From Candidatus Caldilinea saccharophila (GTDB taxonomy: Bacteria > Chloroflexota > Anaerolineae > Caldilineales > Caldilineaceae): a stretch of 64,000 bases of DNA. A model generated the notes under the pieces. The model saw nothing but the letters and a program-made list of their open reading frames with translations, had not been told where the DNA came from and did no database searches. Made by a program: the position numbers and the translations under genes. Location: positions 62,001 through 126,000 of the forward strand of contig JADJVW010000010.1 in the NCBI GenBank assembly GCA_016710365.1. Direction: 5' to 3'. Numbering within the stretch: position 1 is the stretch's first letter; each line of letters opens with the position of its first letter. Positions 1 through 9,215 of the stretch are shown piece after piece.

Positions 1-45
1 TCTTCTCTGCGTTTTCTCTGCATCTCAGCGCCTCTGCGTCAAAAA
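1..45. repeat. Right half of an intergenic CTCTGCGT-type repeat, cut by the window edge
   Basis: The first 45 bases repeat the words CTCTGCG and TCTCTGC, resembling one arm of the imperfect hairpin repeats found between genes elsewhere in this window (for example near 29.1 kb). The other arm would lie upstream of the window. No gene is seen before position 92. Confidence 0.3.
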
Positions 46-91
46 GTGACAAGGTTTCTACCAAATTCTGATTGAAAGCGAATTGTGATTG

Positions 92-1279
<1,188 letters not shown>

Positions 1280-1300
1280 ATACAAAAGGAGATTTACATC

Positions 1301-1486
1301 ATGGCCCTTCAAACAGCATCTGGCACAGCGGAATGTCCTGAATGCTTTGCCGAAATCGAATTGACCAACGTCATGCAAAATGAGATCGTGCAGTGCCCGG
1401 AGTGCGGCGTCGACCTGGAAGTGACCGGCATCGACCCCATCACGCTGGCGCCGGCGCCCGAAGAAGAAGAGGATTGGGGCGAATAA
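1301..1486 (+). CDS. lysW: LysW amino-group carrier protein
   Basis: Small acidic carrier (61 residues) whose C-terminal glutamate is coupled to alpha-aminoadipate, protecting the amino group and presenting the intermediate to LysX, LysY, LysZ, LysJ and LysK. Seen directly: two zinc-knuckle pairs, CPEC near residue 12 and CPEC near residue 32, and the diagnostic acidic tail ending EEEEDWGE (EDWGE is the conserved LysW terminus). A strong Shine-Dalgarno AAGGAG lies at 1286-1291. The stop overlaps the lysX start by one base (TAATG), implying translational coupling. Length and motifs match the family fully. Confidence 0.96.
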   Translation: MALQTASGTAECPECFAEIELTNVMQNEIVQCPECGVDLEVTGIDPITLAPAPEEEEDWGE

Positions 1487-2472
1487 TGCGCGTCGGCATT
1501 CTCTATTCACGCGTGCGCGCCGAAGAAAAGCTGCTCTTCGAGGCGTTCGACAAGCGCGGCGTCGATCTCGACCTGATCGACGACAATACATTGATCTTCG
1601 ACATCACGGCCGAGGCGCACACGCGGCGCTTCCAGGGCTTCGACGTGGTGGTGGAGCGCTGCATCAGCCACGGCCGGGCGCTCTACAGCCTGCGCATCCT
1701 CAACGACCAGGGCATCAAGACGGTCAACACCGCGCTGGTGGCGGACAACTGCGGCAACAAGCTGCAGACGACCAGCGCACTCACCAGCCGGCGTCGCCGC
1801 CTTTAGCCCTATCTGGTCGCCACGCCGGAGAGCGCGCTCCAGGCGATCGAGGAGCTTGGCTATCCGGTCGTGCTCAAGCCGGCGGTCGGCTCGTGGGGAC
1901 GGCTGCTCAGCAAGATCAACGACCGCGAAGCCGCCGAGGCGATCCTAGAACACAAGGAGGTGCTCGGCTCCTATCATCACTCGATCTTCTACATCCAGGA
2001 GTACATCCACAAGCCGCTGCGCGACATTCGCGCCTTCGTGGTCGGCGGCGAAACGATCGCTGCCATCTACCGTGCGTCCGAGCATTGGATCACCAACACG
2101 GCGCGCGGGGGCAAGGCGAGCAACTGTCCGATCACGCCGGAGATCGACGATATCTGCGTGCGTGCGTCCAAGGCGGTGGGCGGGGGCGTCGTGGCCATTG
2201 ACGTATTCGAGGACCCGGAACGCGGGCTGCTCATCAACGAGGTCAACTACACGATGGAGTTCCGCAACAGCATCGCACCGACGGGTGTGGACATTCCGGG
2301 TAAGGTGGCGGACTTCTGTCTGCGCGTCGGGCGGGATGGCTGGGCCGCGGCCAACGGCTGGCGCAACGGTGGACCGGCTGCACATCCGGTTTCGCTGACG
2401 TCGGGAGTAGCGCAGGGGCGCGACTATTTTCTAGTAGTCTATCAACCAAGAAGCTTTGGTTTGGCGCATTGA
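1486..2472 (+). CDS. lysX: LysX, LysW-aminoadipate ligase (frame broken near 1800)
   Basis: ATP-grasp ligase joining the LysW C-terminal glutamate to alpha-aminoadipate. The N-terminus MRVGILYSRVRAEEKLL, then LGYPVVLKPAVGSWGRL (ATP-grasp), ITNTARGGKASNCP and the LysX-typical EVNYTMEFRNS are all present. A TAG at 1804-1806 interrupts the gene. Around it a short stretch in another frame reads AGVAAFSP, which joins naturally to PYLVATPESAL in the original frame, so two compensating indels at about 1783 and 1812 are likely. The far C-terminus after RVGRDGWAA is also longer than usual and may be out of frame. The ATG at 1486 overlaps the lysW stop. Confidence 0.9.
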
Positions 2473-2477
2473 AAGGG

Positions 2478-2592
2478 AACACAGATAAGCGCTGATAGCC
2501 TCAGATAAACGCAGATGCTTTGCCGCATCGCTGCTTTGCGCTTATCTGCGCTTATCCAATTTTATCTGCGACTATCTGCGTTCTCTTGCGAT
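2478..2592. repeat. Imperfect hairpin repeat (CAGATAAGCGC / GCGCTTATCTG type)
   Basis: AACACAGATAAGCGCTGATAG and CAGATAAACGCAGAT are mirrored by GCGCTTATCTGCG and ATCTGCGACTATCTGCG. This arrangement can fold into a long imperfect stem directly after the lysX stop. It is one of several such intergenic families in the window and occupies most of the 292-bp gap before the sugar kinase; no gene is seen in the rest. Confidence 0.6.
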
Positions 2593-2764
2593 TGCTCTGC
2601 TCGAACGTTGAGGTTTGATGGTCCACTGGGAGGCTTAAAAGCTTCCTGGAAGGAGGGCGTGATAGTTGAAGAATGTAGCGGGTATCGTGTATCTTGCATA
2701 GGAAGTCCTCAGTCATTTCCCGCAAAAAATAAACGACGATCTGTGGAACCATAGGAGCTTCAAA

Positions 2765-4364
2765 ATGAATCAAAACGATATCCGCAACACTATCGCCGGT
2801 GGCCAGACCGCGCTGGGCATTGAGCTTGGCTCGACGCGCATCAAGGCGGTGCTGATCGGCGCCGATCACACGCCGATCGCCTCCGGCAGCCACGAATGGG
2901 AGAACCGCTACGAAAACGGCGTCTGGACCTACCAGCCTCGAAGATGTGGACGGGTCTGCAGGCCGCCTACCGACCTTTGCCAACGACGTGTGCAGGCGCA
3001 GTACGGCGCACCGCTCCACACCATCGGCGCCATCGGCTTTAGCGCCATGATGCACGGCTACCTCCCCTTCGACCAGGGGGGTGCGCTGCTCGTCCCGTTC
3101 CGCACCTGGCGCAACACCATCACCGGCGAGGCCGCGGAGAAGCTGACCGACCTCTTCCAATTCAACATTCCGCAGCGCTGGAGCATTGCCCATCTCTATC
3201 AGGCGATCCTCAACCAGGAGCCGCACGTCAAGGACATCGCCTTCCTGACCACGCTGGCCGGTTACGTGCATTGGAAGCTGACTGGCGAGCAGGTGCTGGG
3301 CGTCGGCGAGGCGTCGGGCATGTTCCCCATCGACAGCACGATCAACGACTACGACGCGCGCATGCTCGACCTGTTCGACGCGCCGCTTTGCCGCGGCTGG
3401 GATGCCGTGGCGGCTGGGCGCCATCCTGCCCAAAGTGCTCGTGGCGGGTGAACCGCCGGGGTGCTCACGGCCGAAAGGCGCCAGGCTGCTCGACCCGACC
3501 GGGCAACTCCAGGCCGGCATCCCGCTCTGCCCTCCGGAGGGCGACGCCGGCACGGGCATGGTCGCCACCAACAGCGTAGCGCAGCGCACCGGCAATGTCT
3601 CGGCAGGCACGTCGGTCTTCGCCATGATCGTGCTGGAGCAGGCGCTGTCGAAGCTCTACCCCGAAATCGACATGGTGACGACGCCTACCGGCAAGCCCGT
3701 CGCCATGGTGCACAGCAACAACTGCACCTCCGACCTCAACGCCTGGATCGACCTCTTCCAGGAAGTCACCCAGGCGCTTGGTGTGGAGGCGAGCGAGTCC
3801 CAGCTTTACGAAACGCTCTACAAGACCGCGCTGACGGGCGACGCTGACGGCGGCGGGCTGCTGGCCTACAACTACGTGTCGGGCGAGCACATCACGCACA
3901 TGGAGGAGGGGCGCCCGCTCTTTGTGCGCACGCCCAACAGCCGCTTCACGTTGGCCAACTTTATGCGCACGCATCTCTTCGCCGCGGTCGGCGCGCTGAA
4001 GATCGGGCTGGACATCCTCTTCGATCAGGAGCAGGTGCAGATCGACCAGATTCTCGGCCACGGCGGCTTCTTCAAGACCCCGGAGGTCGGCCAGCGCATC
4101 ATGGCCGCGGCCATGAATGTGCCCGTCTCCGTGATGGAGACTGCGGGCGAGGGCGGCGCGTGGGGCATTGCGCTCCTCGCTGCTTACTTGCTGAACCGGG
4201 AAGCAAACGAGCCGCTGGAAACCTATCTCGCCGCCAAGGTCTTTGCCGGTCAGAATGCCATCACACTGGCGCCCGACCCGCGCGACGTGGAGGGCTTTGC
4301 CGCGTTCATGGCGCGCTATGCGAAGGGGCTTGCCATTGAGCGCGCGCCGCTATCGAAGGCTTGA
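2765..4364 (+). CDS. FGGY-family carbohydrate kinase (frame broken near 2930-2990 and 3415)
   Basis: ATP-dependent sugar kinase of the ribulokinase/xylulokinase fold; the exact pentulose or hexulose substrate cannot be read from sequence. The N-terminal nucleotide-binding motif GIELGSTRIKAVLIG is followed by GFSAMMHGYLPFD, LVPFRTWRNT and HLYQAILN, then, after the break, NVSAGTSVFAM and ILGHGGFF in the second actin-like lobe. Two disturbed stretches are visible: about 2930-2990, where LEDV, WTGLQAAY and ANDV occur in different frames, and about 3415. All other parts are intact. Start chosen from TAGGAG eight bases before the ATG. It separates lysX from lysY and has no obvious role in lysine synthesis. 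Confidence 0.85.
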
Positions 4365-4374
4365 GCTAGCGCGC

Positions 4375-5430
4375 ATGAGTGAGCCAATCTCAGTTTCCAT
4401 CATCGGCGCCAGCGGCTACACCGGCGGCGAACTGCTGCGCCTGCTGCTCGACCACCCGCACGTGACCGTCCAGCAGGTGACCAGCGAACGCAACGCCGGC
4501 GCCTTCGTCCACTTCACCCATCCCAATCTGCGCGGGCGCACCAAGCTCCAGTTCGTCAGCGCGGAGGAAGTGCTGCCGTGCGACCTGCTCTTTCTCTGCC
4601 TGCCGCACGGCAGCGCGATGGAGAAGATCGAGCATTACGCGGGGCTGGCCGAGCGCATCGTCGACCTGAGCGCCGACTTCCGCCTGCGCAACGCCGACGA
4701 CTACGTGCGCTGGTACGGCAAGCCGCACACCAACCCAACATGGCTCGCCAAGTTCGTCTACGGGCTGCCCGAACTGCATCGCGAGGAGATGCGCGCGGCG
4801 CGCTATATCAGCGGCGTGGGCTGCAATGCCACGGCGACCACGCTGGCGATCTATCCGCTCTTCGCGGCCGGTCTGGCCGACGAGGTGCGCGGCGTGATCT
4901 GCGAGGTCAAGGTCGGTTCCAGCGAGGGGGGCAACAAGGCAAGCGACGCCACGCATCATCCCGAGCGCGCCGGCGTCATGCGCAGCTTTGCGCCGACCGG
5001 CCATCGTCACACCGCGGAAATTTTGCAGGCGCTGGGGCGCGTCGACGCGCAGCCGGCTGTGCACCTCAGCGCCACCGCCATCGACAACGTGCGCGGGGTG
5101 CTGGCGACCGCGCACGTCTTTGTCAAGCCGGGCACGGCGGAGAAGGATCTCTTCAAGGCGTACCGGCAGGTGTACCGCAACGAGCCCTTCGTGCGCATCG
5201 TCAAGGAGCGCACGGGCCTCTATCGCTACCCGGAACCGAAGATTCTGGCCGGCAGCAATTACGCCGACGTTGGGTTCGAGCTTGACGCGGCGACAGGCCG
5301 CGTCGTGGCGATCGCCGCGATCGACAACCTGATGAAAGGCGCGGCCGGCAGCGCGGTGCAGGCGATGAACGTCATGTACGGCTGGGAGGAGACGGCCGGG
5401 CTGGGCTTTGCGGGGCTGCATCCGGTATAG
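4375..5430 (+). CDS. lysY: LysY/ArgC-type LysW-aminoadipate semialdehyde-forming reductase
   Basis: NADPH-dependent reductase of LysW-gamma-aminoadipyl phosphate, homologous to N-acetyl-gamma-glutamyl-phosphate reductase (ArgC). Seen: dinucleotide-binding IIGASGYTGGELLRLLLDHP near the N-terminus, LPHGSAM, the active-site cysteine in SGVGCNATATT (about residue 145), KVGSSEGGNKASDATHHPER and a C-terminal IDNLMKGAAGSAVQAMN. The SGVGCNATA form is typical of the LysY branch, and neighbours lysX and lysZ support that assignment, but a dual lysine/arginine role is possible. Family length (351 residues) is normal. The ATG at 4375 gives the canonical N-terminus; an upstream extension overlapping the kinase gene is rejected. 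Confidence 0.9.
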   Translation: MSEPISVSIIGASGYTGGELLRLLLDHPHVTVQQVTSERNAGAFVHFTHPNLRGRTKLQFVSAEEVLPCDLLFLCLPHGSAMEKIEHYAGLAERIVDLSADFRLRNADDYVRWYGKPHTNPTWLAKFVYGLPELHREEMRAARYISGVGCNATATTLAIYPLFAAGLADEVRGVICEVKVGSSEGGNKASDATHHPERAGVMRSFAPTGHRHTAEILQALGRVDAQPAVHLSATAIDNVRGVLATAHVFVKPGTAEKDLFKAYRQVYRNEPFVRIVKERTGLYRYPEPKILAGSNYADVGFELDAATGRVVAIAAIDNLMKGAAGSAVQAMNVMYGWEETAGLGFAGLHPV

Positions 5431-5449
5431 GTGTAGCAACCGCGTAAGT

Positions 5450-5474
5450 TTATAAATACTGATAAATATTATAA
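5450..5474. promoter_or_regulatory. AT-rich dyad upstream of the HTH antitoxin
   Basis: TTATAAATA and ATATTATAA flank a 7-base spacer in an otherwise GC-rich region, 26 bp before the antitoxin start. It looks like a promoter -10 region overlapping an autoregulatory operator, as is common for toxin-antitoxin modules. This is inference from position and composition. Confidence 0.4.
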
Positions 5475-5500
5475 AATGTTGATAGTTCATCGGGAGGTGC

Positions 5501-5843
5501 ATGATGTCAGAGGAGGGTGGAGCTTTGACCCTTAAACGTGCAGCCGAGCGGTTGGGTGTGCACGAGCAGACGCTGCGGAGTTGGGAGCGAAATGGAATCA
5601 TTCGCATGATTCGGCTGCCAGGGAGTGGCTATCGTCGCGTGCCGGTGACAGAGGTGGATCGCCTGAAGTGTGAAATGGAAAGAGGGCGCGAAACCCGCAG
5701 TTTGGCTCGAAGCACCGGATGAAAGCCCGGAGGCCGTCATGCGTGGACAAGTGCTGGCAGCCACCATACGCACGGAACTTACAGGGGTGGAGGAAGACGG
5801 CTCATTCGATGAGTTCCTGGCGAGCCGGCGGGGGCGCGCGTGA
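5501..5843 (+). CDS. HTH-type antitoxin of a PIN module (frame broken near 5685)
   Basis: The N-terminal half reads LTLKRAAERLGVHEQTLRSW, a MerR/excisionase-like helix-turn-helix that probably binds its own promoter. The first frame ends at 5722. In the next frame the sequence continues as KPAVWLEAPDESPEAVMRG and ends ...FDEFLASRRGRA with TGA at 5841-5843. That TGA overlaps the GTG start of the PIN gene by four bases, the usual TA coupling, so one indel near 5685 is inferred. GGGAGG precedes the ATGATG start. The expected role is to neutralise the downstream PIN nuclease through its C-terminal tail. Confidence 0.65.
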
Positions 5844-6307
5844 TTGTAATCGACAGCGATGTGCTGATCCTGGCGTTCGCCTTTCAGCGAGATGAGCGTC
5901 AGCCGATCAACCATCAATTTTTGTCAATCACGCCGCCAAAACCACGCGGAGCCACGATCTATAGCATCATGGAAGTCTTGGGCAAGCTATCATTCAATCT
6001 TTCTCAAGACCAACTCCGGAAGTGGCCGCTATGGCTGCGTGACGCCTACCAATTGAACATCATCTTCCCGGCTGTGGAAGGACAGGAAGCCGCAGGTTGT
6101 TTTCGGCGTGAGTGGGTTGAAAGCCCTCTACAGATGATGGCTCAGCGGATCGCCTATCTCGATGCATTGATCCTGCATCTTGTGGAACGGATGCCTGACA
6201 TCGATGTGTTCGTGACATGGAACGCGCGCCACTTTAGTGGCAAAACCGCAATTCGTGTGATGACGCCCGCTGAGTATATGACGAGTGGTGCTGAGCAAAA
6301 GGAGTAG
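5840..6307 (+). CDS. PIN-domain toxin (VapC-like ribonuclease)
   Basis: 155-residue protein starting VIVIDSDVLILAF, with the first PIN acidic residue in IDSDVL and later acidic positions in IYSIMEVLGKL, YLDALILHL and TWNARHF. This spacing fits PIN endoribonucleases of toxin-antitoxin systems. The GTG start at 5840 overlaps the antitoxin stop. GC content is visibly lower than in the flanking lys genes, suggesting a horizontally acquired cassette. Target RNA is unknown. Confidence 0.75.
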   Translation: MIVIDSDVLILAFAFQRDERQPINHQFLSITPPKPRGATIYSIMEVLGKLSFNLSQDQLRKWPLWLRDAYQLNIIFPAVEGQEAAGCFRREWVESPLQMMAQRIAYLDALILHLVERMPDIDVFVTWNARHFSGKTAIRVMTPAEYMTSGAEQKE

Positions 6308-6314
6308 AAGCCAC

Positions 6315-6839
6315 ATGCCTTCACCTGCGAAAAGTGAATCGGCGCCTGCCGCAATGAAGGAAAAGTATGGTGACATTGTCTCCATGACCAATACCTTCTG
6401 TATCGAACAGCTGAATGAAGAATACGCTCAAATGTGCCGCTGGATGGCGGCTGCATTGGCGCGTAAACGCCCGTCCCCGCTATTGGGCGGGAAGGCAGCG
6501 GCCTGGGCGAGTGGCATCATCCATGCCGTTGCTACTGTGAACTTTGCGTTCGACAAAACGCAAACGCCCCACATCAAGCCCGATGATATCGCCACTCACT
6601 TTGGTTTGAGCAAAGAGCACAATCGGCAACAAATCGAAATCTATCCGCGACACGATGAACATCGGCGTCATGGATCCGACTGGACGCTGCCCAGCTTGCT
6701 GGATCGAAACCCGATGGCATGGATGATCTCGATCAACGGATTGTATATCGATGCACGCTATGCGCCCCGTCATATCCAGGAGATTGCGTTCCAGAAGGGG
6801 TTGATCCCGTATCTCCCGCCGCCCAGGGGCGACGAGTAG
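6315..6839 (+). CDS. DUF6398-like protein of unknown function
   Basis: 174 residues from the ATG at 6315. The core MKEKYGDIVSMTNTFCIEQL, YAQMCRWMAAALARKRPSP, WASGIIHAVATVNFAFD and a small HTH-like DIATHFGLSKE resemble the DUF6398 family (recalled from memory), which combines a helical domain with a degenerate HTH. The C-terminal 60 residues (PRHDEHRRHGSDWTLPSLL...) are unassigned. It lies 7 bp after the PIN toxin and shares its lower GC content, so it probably travels with the same island. Confidence 0.55.
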   Translation: MPSPAKSESAPAAMKEKYGDIVSMTNTFCIEQLNEEYAQMCRWMAAALARKRPSPLLGGKAAAWASGIIHAVATVNFAFDKTQTPHIKPDDIATHFGLSKEHNRQQIEIYPRHDEHRRHGSDWTLPSLLDRNPMAWMISINGLYIDARYAPRHIQEIAFQKGLIPYLPPPRGDE

Positions 6840-6857
6840 GCGCTACAAAGGTAACTC

Positions 6858-7160
6858 ATGGAGAATCCAAGCTATCACCGCAAAACGCCGCTCATCGTCA
6901 CCGACAAGATGCGTCGACAGATCGCCGGCGCTGTGGCGGAGATCGATCTGGAACAGATGGAAATCCTGCGCCAGATGACGCCAGCGGAGCGCATGGCAAT
7001 CGCCGCTGGGATGATCCATGATCTGGAACAAGCGGCTGCGTATCGACTGCGCAAACGCTATCCGGAATTGGAGATTGCCGAATCGCTGAGAATCGTGCGA
7101 CAAGGTTTGGTGGAATATGAACAGCAGAGACGCATCGATGCAGAGCATGTCGATTCTTGA
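6858..7160 (+). CDS. Small hypothetical protein paired with a nucleotidyltransferase
   Basis: 100-residue, charged, mostly helical protein (EIDLEQMEILRQMTPAERMA, MIHDLEQAAAYRLRKRYPEL). No family is recognised with confidence. Its 3' end overlaps the start region of the next gene by about 14-23 bp, so the two are translationally linked. By analogy with nucleotidyltransferase-based toxin-antitoxin pairs it could be the partner, but this is only context. Confidence 0.55.
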   Translation: MENPSYHRKTPLIVTDKMRRQIAGAVAEIDLEQMEILRQMTPAERMAIAAGMIHDLEQAAAYRLRKRYPELEIAESLRIVRQGLVEYEQQRRIDAEHVDS

Positions 7161-7746
7161 ATTCGCCCGACTTGTGATTGATGCTCTTCAAGCAGCGCAT
7201 GTCGAGTATCTGCTGGGCGGTTCATTGGCGCTGGTTGCATGGGGCGAACCACGCAGCACGCTGGATGTGGATCTTGTGATCTCACTGCCCGGCAACCGCA
7301 TCAAGGAGCTATCTTGGGAACTGGAAAAGCGGCAGATGCTGGTTCCACCGGAAATCCTGCTTGACCTGCTCATTCAACCGGAAGGCGATCTTCCCGTCAA
7401 TGCGATCCATCTGGATAGCGGACACAAGGCAGAGCTATTCCTGCTGAAAAGTGGCGACGAATTCCGGAAATCCGCGCTTGCGCGCCGCCGTTTAGTCGAC
7501 GTTGGCCAGCCATTAGGTGAAGTCTATGTACATGCACCGGAGGATTTAATCCTGAACAAGGTGCACTATTACGCGCTTAGTCACCAACCAAAACATATTC
7601 GAGATATTGCGGGTATCTTGGTGGTTGCACGCGATGAGATCGACTGGGCATACTTTACCAAATGGGCAAAACATCTCAATCTGCTTCCTGTCTGGCTGGA
7701 AGTCAAACAAGAAGTGGACGAGTATTTAAGCCAACGAAAAGGGTGA
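7138..7746 (+). CDS. MNT/AbiEii-type nucleotidyltransferase
   Basis: About 202 residues. The N-terminal motif YLLGGSLALVAWGEPRSTLDVDLVI gives the GGS...T-x-D-x-D signature of nucleotidyltransferases related to MNT and AbiEii toxins. Downstream are LDSGHKAELFLL (third acidic region) and PEDLILNKVHYY, the latter typical of this superfamily. In-frame ATGs occur at 7117, 7138 and 7147; 7138 is chosen provisionally because it minimises overlap without losing the conserved region. It probably forms a unit with the upstream small gene. Substrate (tRNA, protein or nucleotide) is unknown. Confidence 0.65.
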   Translation: MQSMSILEFARLVIDALQAAHVEYLLGGSLALVAWGEPRSTLDVDLVISLPGNRIKELSWELEKRQMLVPPEILLDLLIQPEGDLPVNAIHLDSGHKAELFLLKSGDEFRKSALARRRLVDVGQPLGEVYVHAPEDLILNKVHYYALSHQPKHIRDIAGILVVARDEIDWAYFTKWAKHLNLLPVWLEVKQEVDEYLSQRKG

Positions 7747-7784
7747 CCCTGAAGTTTTACTCAGTCCAGACAGGATAAAAAAGC

Positions 7785-8588
7785 ATGATTGTCATCAAAG
7801 TAGGCGGCGGCAAAGATCTGAACATCGATGCCATCGTCGCCGATATTGTCACCCTGCGCGGCGCGGGCCGCGAGCTATTGCTCGTCCACGGCGGCGCGGA
7901 GACGACCAACGAGGTGGCCGAAGCGCTGGGCCATCCGCCAGAATTCGTCACCAGCGAGAGCGGCTATGTCAGCCGGCGCACCGACCGCCGCACGCTGGAG
8001 ATCTTCGAGATGGTCTATTGCGGCCAGCTCAACAAGCGATGGGTGGAGAAGTTGCAGACGGCCGGCGTCAACGCGGTCGGGCTGAGCGGGCTGGACGGGC
8101 GCGTTTTCGAGGGCACGCGCAAAGAGACGCTGCGCGTGCGCATCGATGGCAAACGCATGGTGCTGCGCGACGACTGGACCGGCACCGTCGAGCGCGTTAA
8201 CACGCACCTGCTGCGCACGCTGCTCGACGCCGGTTACTTTCCGGTGCTCACCCCGCCCGGCGCGTCGGACAAGGGCGAGGCGATCAATGTGGATGGCGAC
8301 CGCGCGGCGGCGATGGTGGCCGCAGCCTTCCACGCCGAGGCGCTGATCATCCTGAGCAACGTGCCCGGCCTGCTGCGCGCCTTCCCGGACGAGTCGTCGC
8401 TGATCCGCGAAATCCCGAAGGCCAAGGCCAACGACTTCATGCAGTTCGCCGAGGGACGCATGAAGAAGAAGGTCATGGGCGCAGTCGAAGCGATCGATGA
8501 GGGCGTGCACAAGGTGATCTTTGCCGACGGTCGCGTCGAGGCGCCGATCTCGGCGGCGCTGGCCGGCGGCGGTACACAGATCGGCTAG
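7785..8588 (+). CDS. lysZ: LysZ, LysW-aminoadipate kinase
   Basis: Amino-acid kinase of the ArgB fold phosphorylating the side-chain carboxylate of LysW-bound aminoadipate. Seen: VIKVGGGKDLN at the N-terminus, LLLVHGGAETTNEVAEALG (substrate binding), SGYVSRRTDRRTLEIFEMVY, VNAVGLSGLDG, GEAINVDGDRAAAMVAAAF, ILSNVPGLLR and GRMKKKVMGAVEAID. The SGYVSRRT and MVYCGQLNK stretches are typical of LysZ. 267 residues is a normal length. AGGA lies upstream of the ATG. It is separated from lysY by the toxin-antitoxin island. Confidence 0.93.
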   Translation: MIVIKVGGGKDLNIDAIVADIVTLRGAGRELLLVHGGAETTNEVAEALGHPPEFVTSESGYVSRRTDRRTLEIFEMVYCGQLNKRWVEKLQTAGVNAVGLSGLDGRVFEGTRKETLRVRIDGKRMVLRDDWTGTVERVNTHLLRTLLDAGYFPVLTPPGASDKGEAINVDGDRAAAMVAAAFHAEALIILSNVPGLLRAFPDESSLIREIPKAKANDFMQFAEGRMKKKVMGAVEAIDEGVHKVIFADGRVEAPISAALAGGGTQIG

Positions 8589-8597
8589 CCACTGTAC

Positions 8598-8628
8598 TTG
8601 CATGACATTGTGATGGCGCTATAATGTC
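8598..8628 (+). promoter_or_regulatory. Sigma-70-type promoter with a GACATT/AATGTC dyad
   Basis: TTGCAT (8598-8603) and TATAAT (8620-8625) are separated by 16 bases. GACATT at 8604-8609 and AATGTC at 8623-8628 form an inverted repeat overlapping the promoter. It lies just upstream of the Phd/RelE-like module and is a plausible autoregulated TA promoter. Confidence 0.6.
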
Positions 8629-8691
8629 GTTGGTGATGTTCGGTTCTCCACCCAGTGTCTGTGTCACTTGTTGAGCAACGAGGAGTGAGCG

Positions 8692-8973
8692 ATGAGCTAT
8701 CCAGCGATGAAAACGGTGCCCGTGACTGACCTGCGCACCCGGCAACCGGAAATTTTTGATGGTTTGAAGGATGCGCCGATCTTGCTGACGCGCCAGGGAC
8801 ATGGCGCCGGCGTCCTCGTGCATCCTGACGCATGGAATCAGATCGTTGAGGATCTTCGGTGCTATCGTCGCTTGGCGCGCATTGAGCGGGCGCGTCGCGA
8901 CCTTGATGCGGGCAACGCATACACGTTTGAACAAGTTGAAGTTTTGCTTGAGGCTGATGGATTGCTGCCGTGA
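8692..8973 (+). CDS. Phd/YefM-family antitoxin
   Basis: 93 residues. The N-terminal MKTVPVTDLRTRQPEIFDGL followed by PILLTRQGHGAGVLVHPDAW is the canonical Phd/YefM DNA-binding and dimerisation fold. The C-terminal tail from RCYRRLARIERARRD onward should bind the toxin. It starts after a clear promoter and its TGA overlaps the GTG start of the toxin by four bases. Confidence 0.8.
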   Translation: MSYPAMKTVPVTDLRTRQPEIFDGLKDAPILLTRQGHGAGVLVHPDAWNQIVEDLRCYRRLARIERARRDLDAGNAYTFEQVEVLLEADGLLP

Positions 8974-9215
8974 AGCGGACGCTCTACTTTTCCCCGCTCG
9001 CGACGACTGCGCTGCGGCTGCTCGATCGGAAGATTGTCCGCCAAATCTGGGCAGTGATTGAGACGCTGCGCGATGATCCCGATTCGCTCGACTATAGCGC
9101 CAATTCGCTCGACCCCAGTGTCTTTGGCATCACCGTTTCTGGTGATGTGACCCTCTGGTTTGAAATTCTGGACGAACAACATGCCATCAGAATCCTTGAT
9201 ATCGAAGATCGATGA
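8970..9215 (+). CDS. RelE/ParE-family toxin
   Basis: 81 residues, typical length. LYFSPLATTALRLLDRKIVR, ETLRDDP, GITVSGDVTLWFEILDE and a terminal IRILDIEDR fit the RelE/ParE beta-sheet fold (predicted ribosome-dependent mRNase or gyrase inhibitor). The GTG start overlaps the antitoxin stop. Its 3' end overlaps the 5' region of the following aldo/keto reductase by about 35 bp, suggesting the module was inserted directly against that gene. Confidence 0.75.
   Translation: MKRTLYFSPLATTALRLLDRKIVRQIWAVIETLRDDPDSLDYSANSLDPSVFGITVSGDVTLWFEILDEQHAIRILDIEDR

Noticed and set aside
1393..1806. N-terminal extension of LysX into lysW
   Set aside because: The extension only reads lysW in the wrong frame; ATG 1486 gives the conserved LysX N-terminus and overlaps the lysW stop.
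2552..3625. Long minus-strand ORF opposite the FGGY kinase
   Set aside because: It is a GC-rich shadow frame; the plus strand carries clear kinase motifs in several frames.
4390..5607. 405-residue minus-strand ORF opposite lysY
   Set aside because: Shadow of lysY with low-complexity arginine/alanine/valine composition and no recognisable motif.
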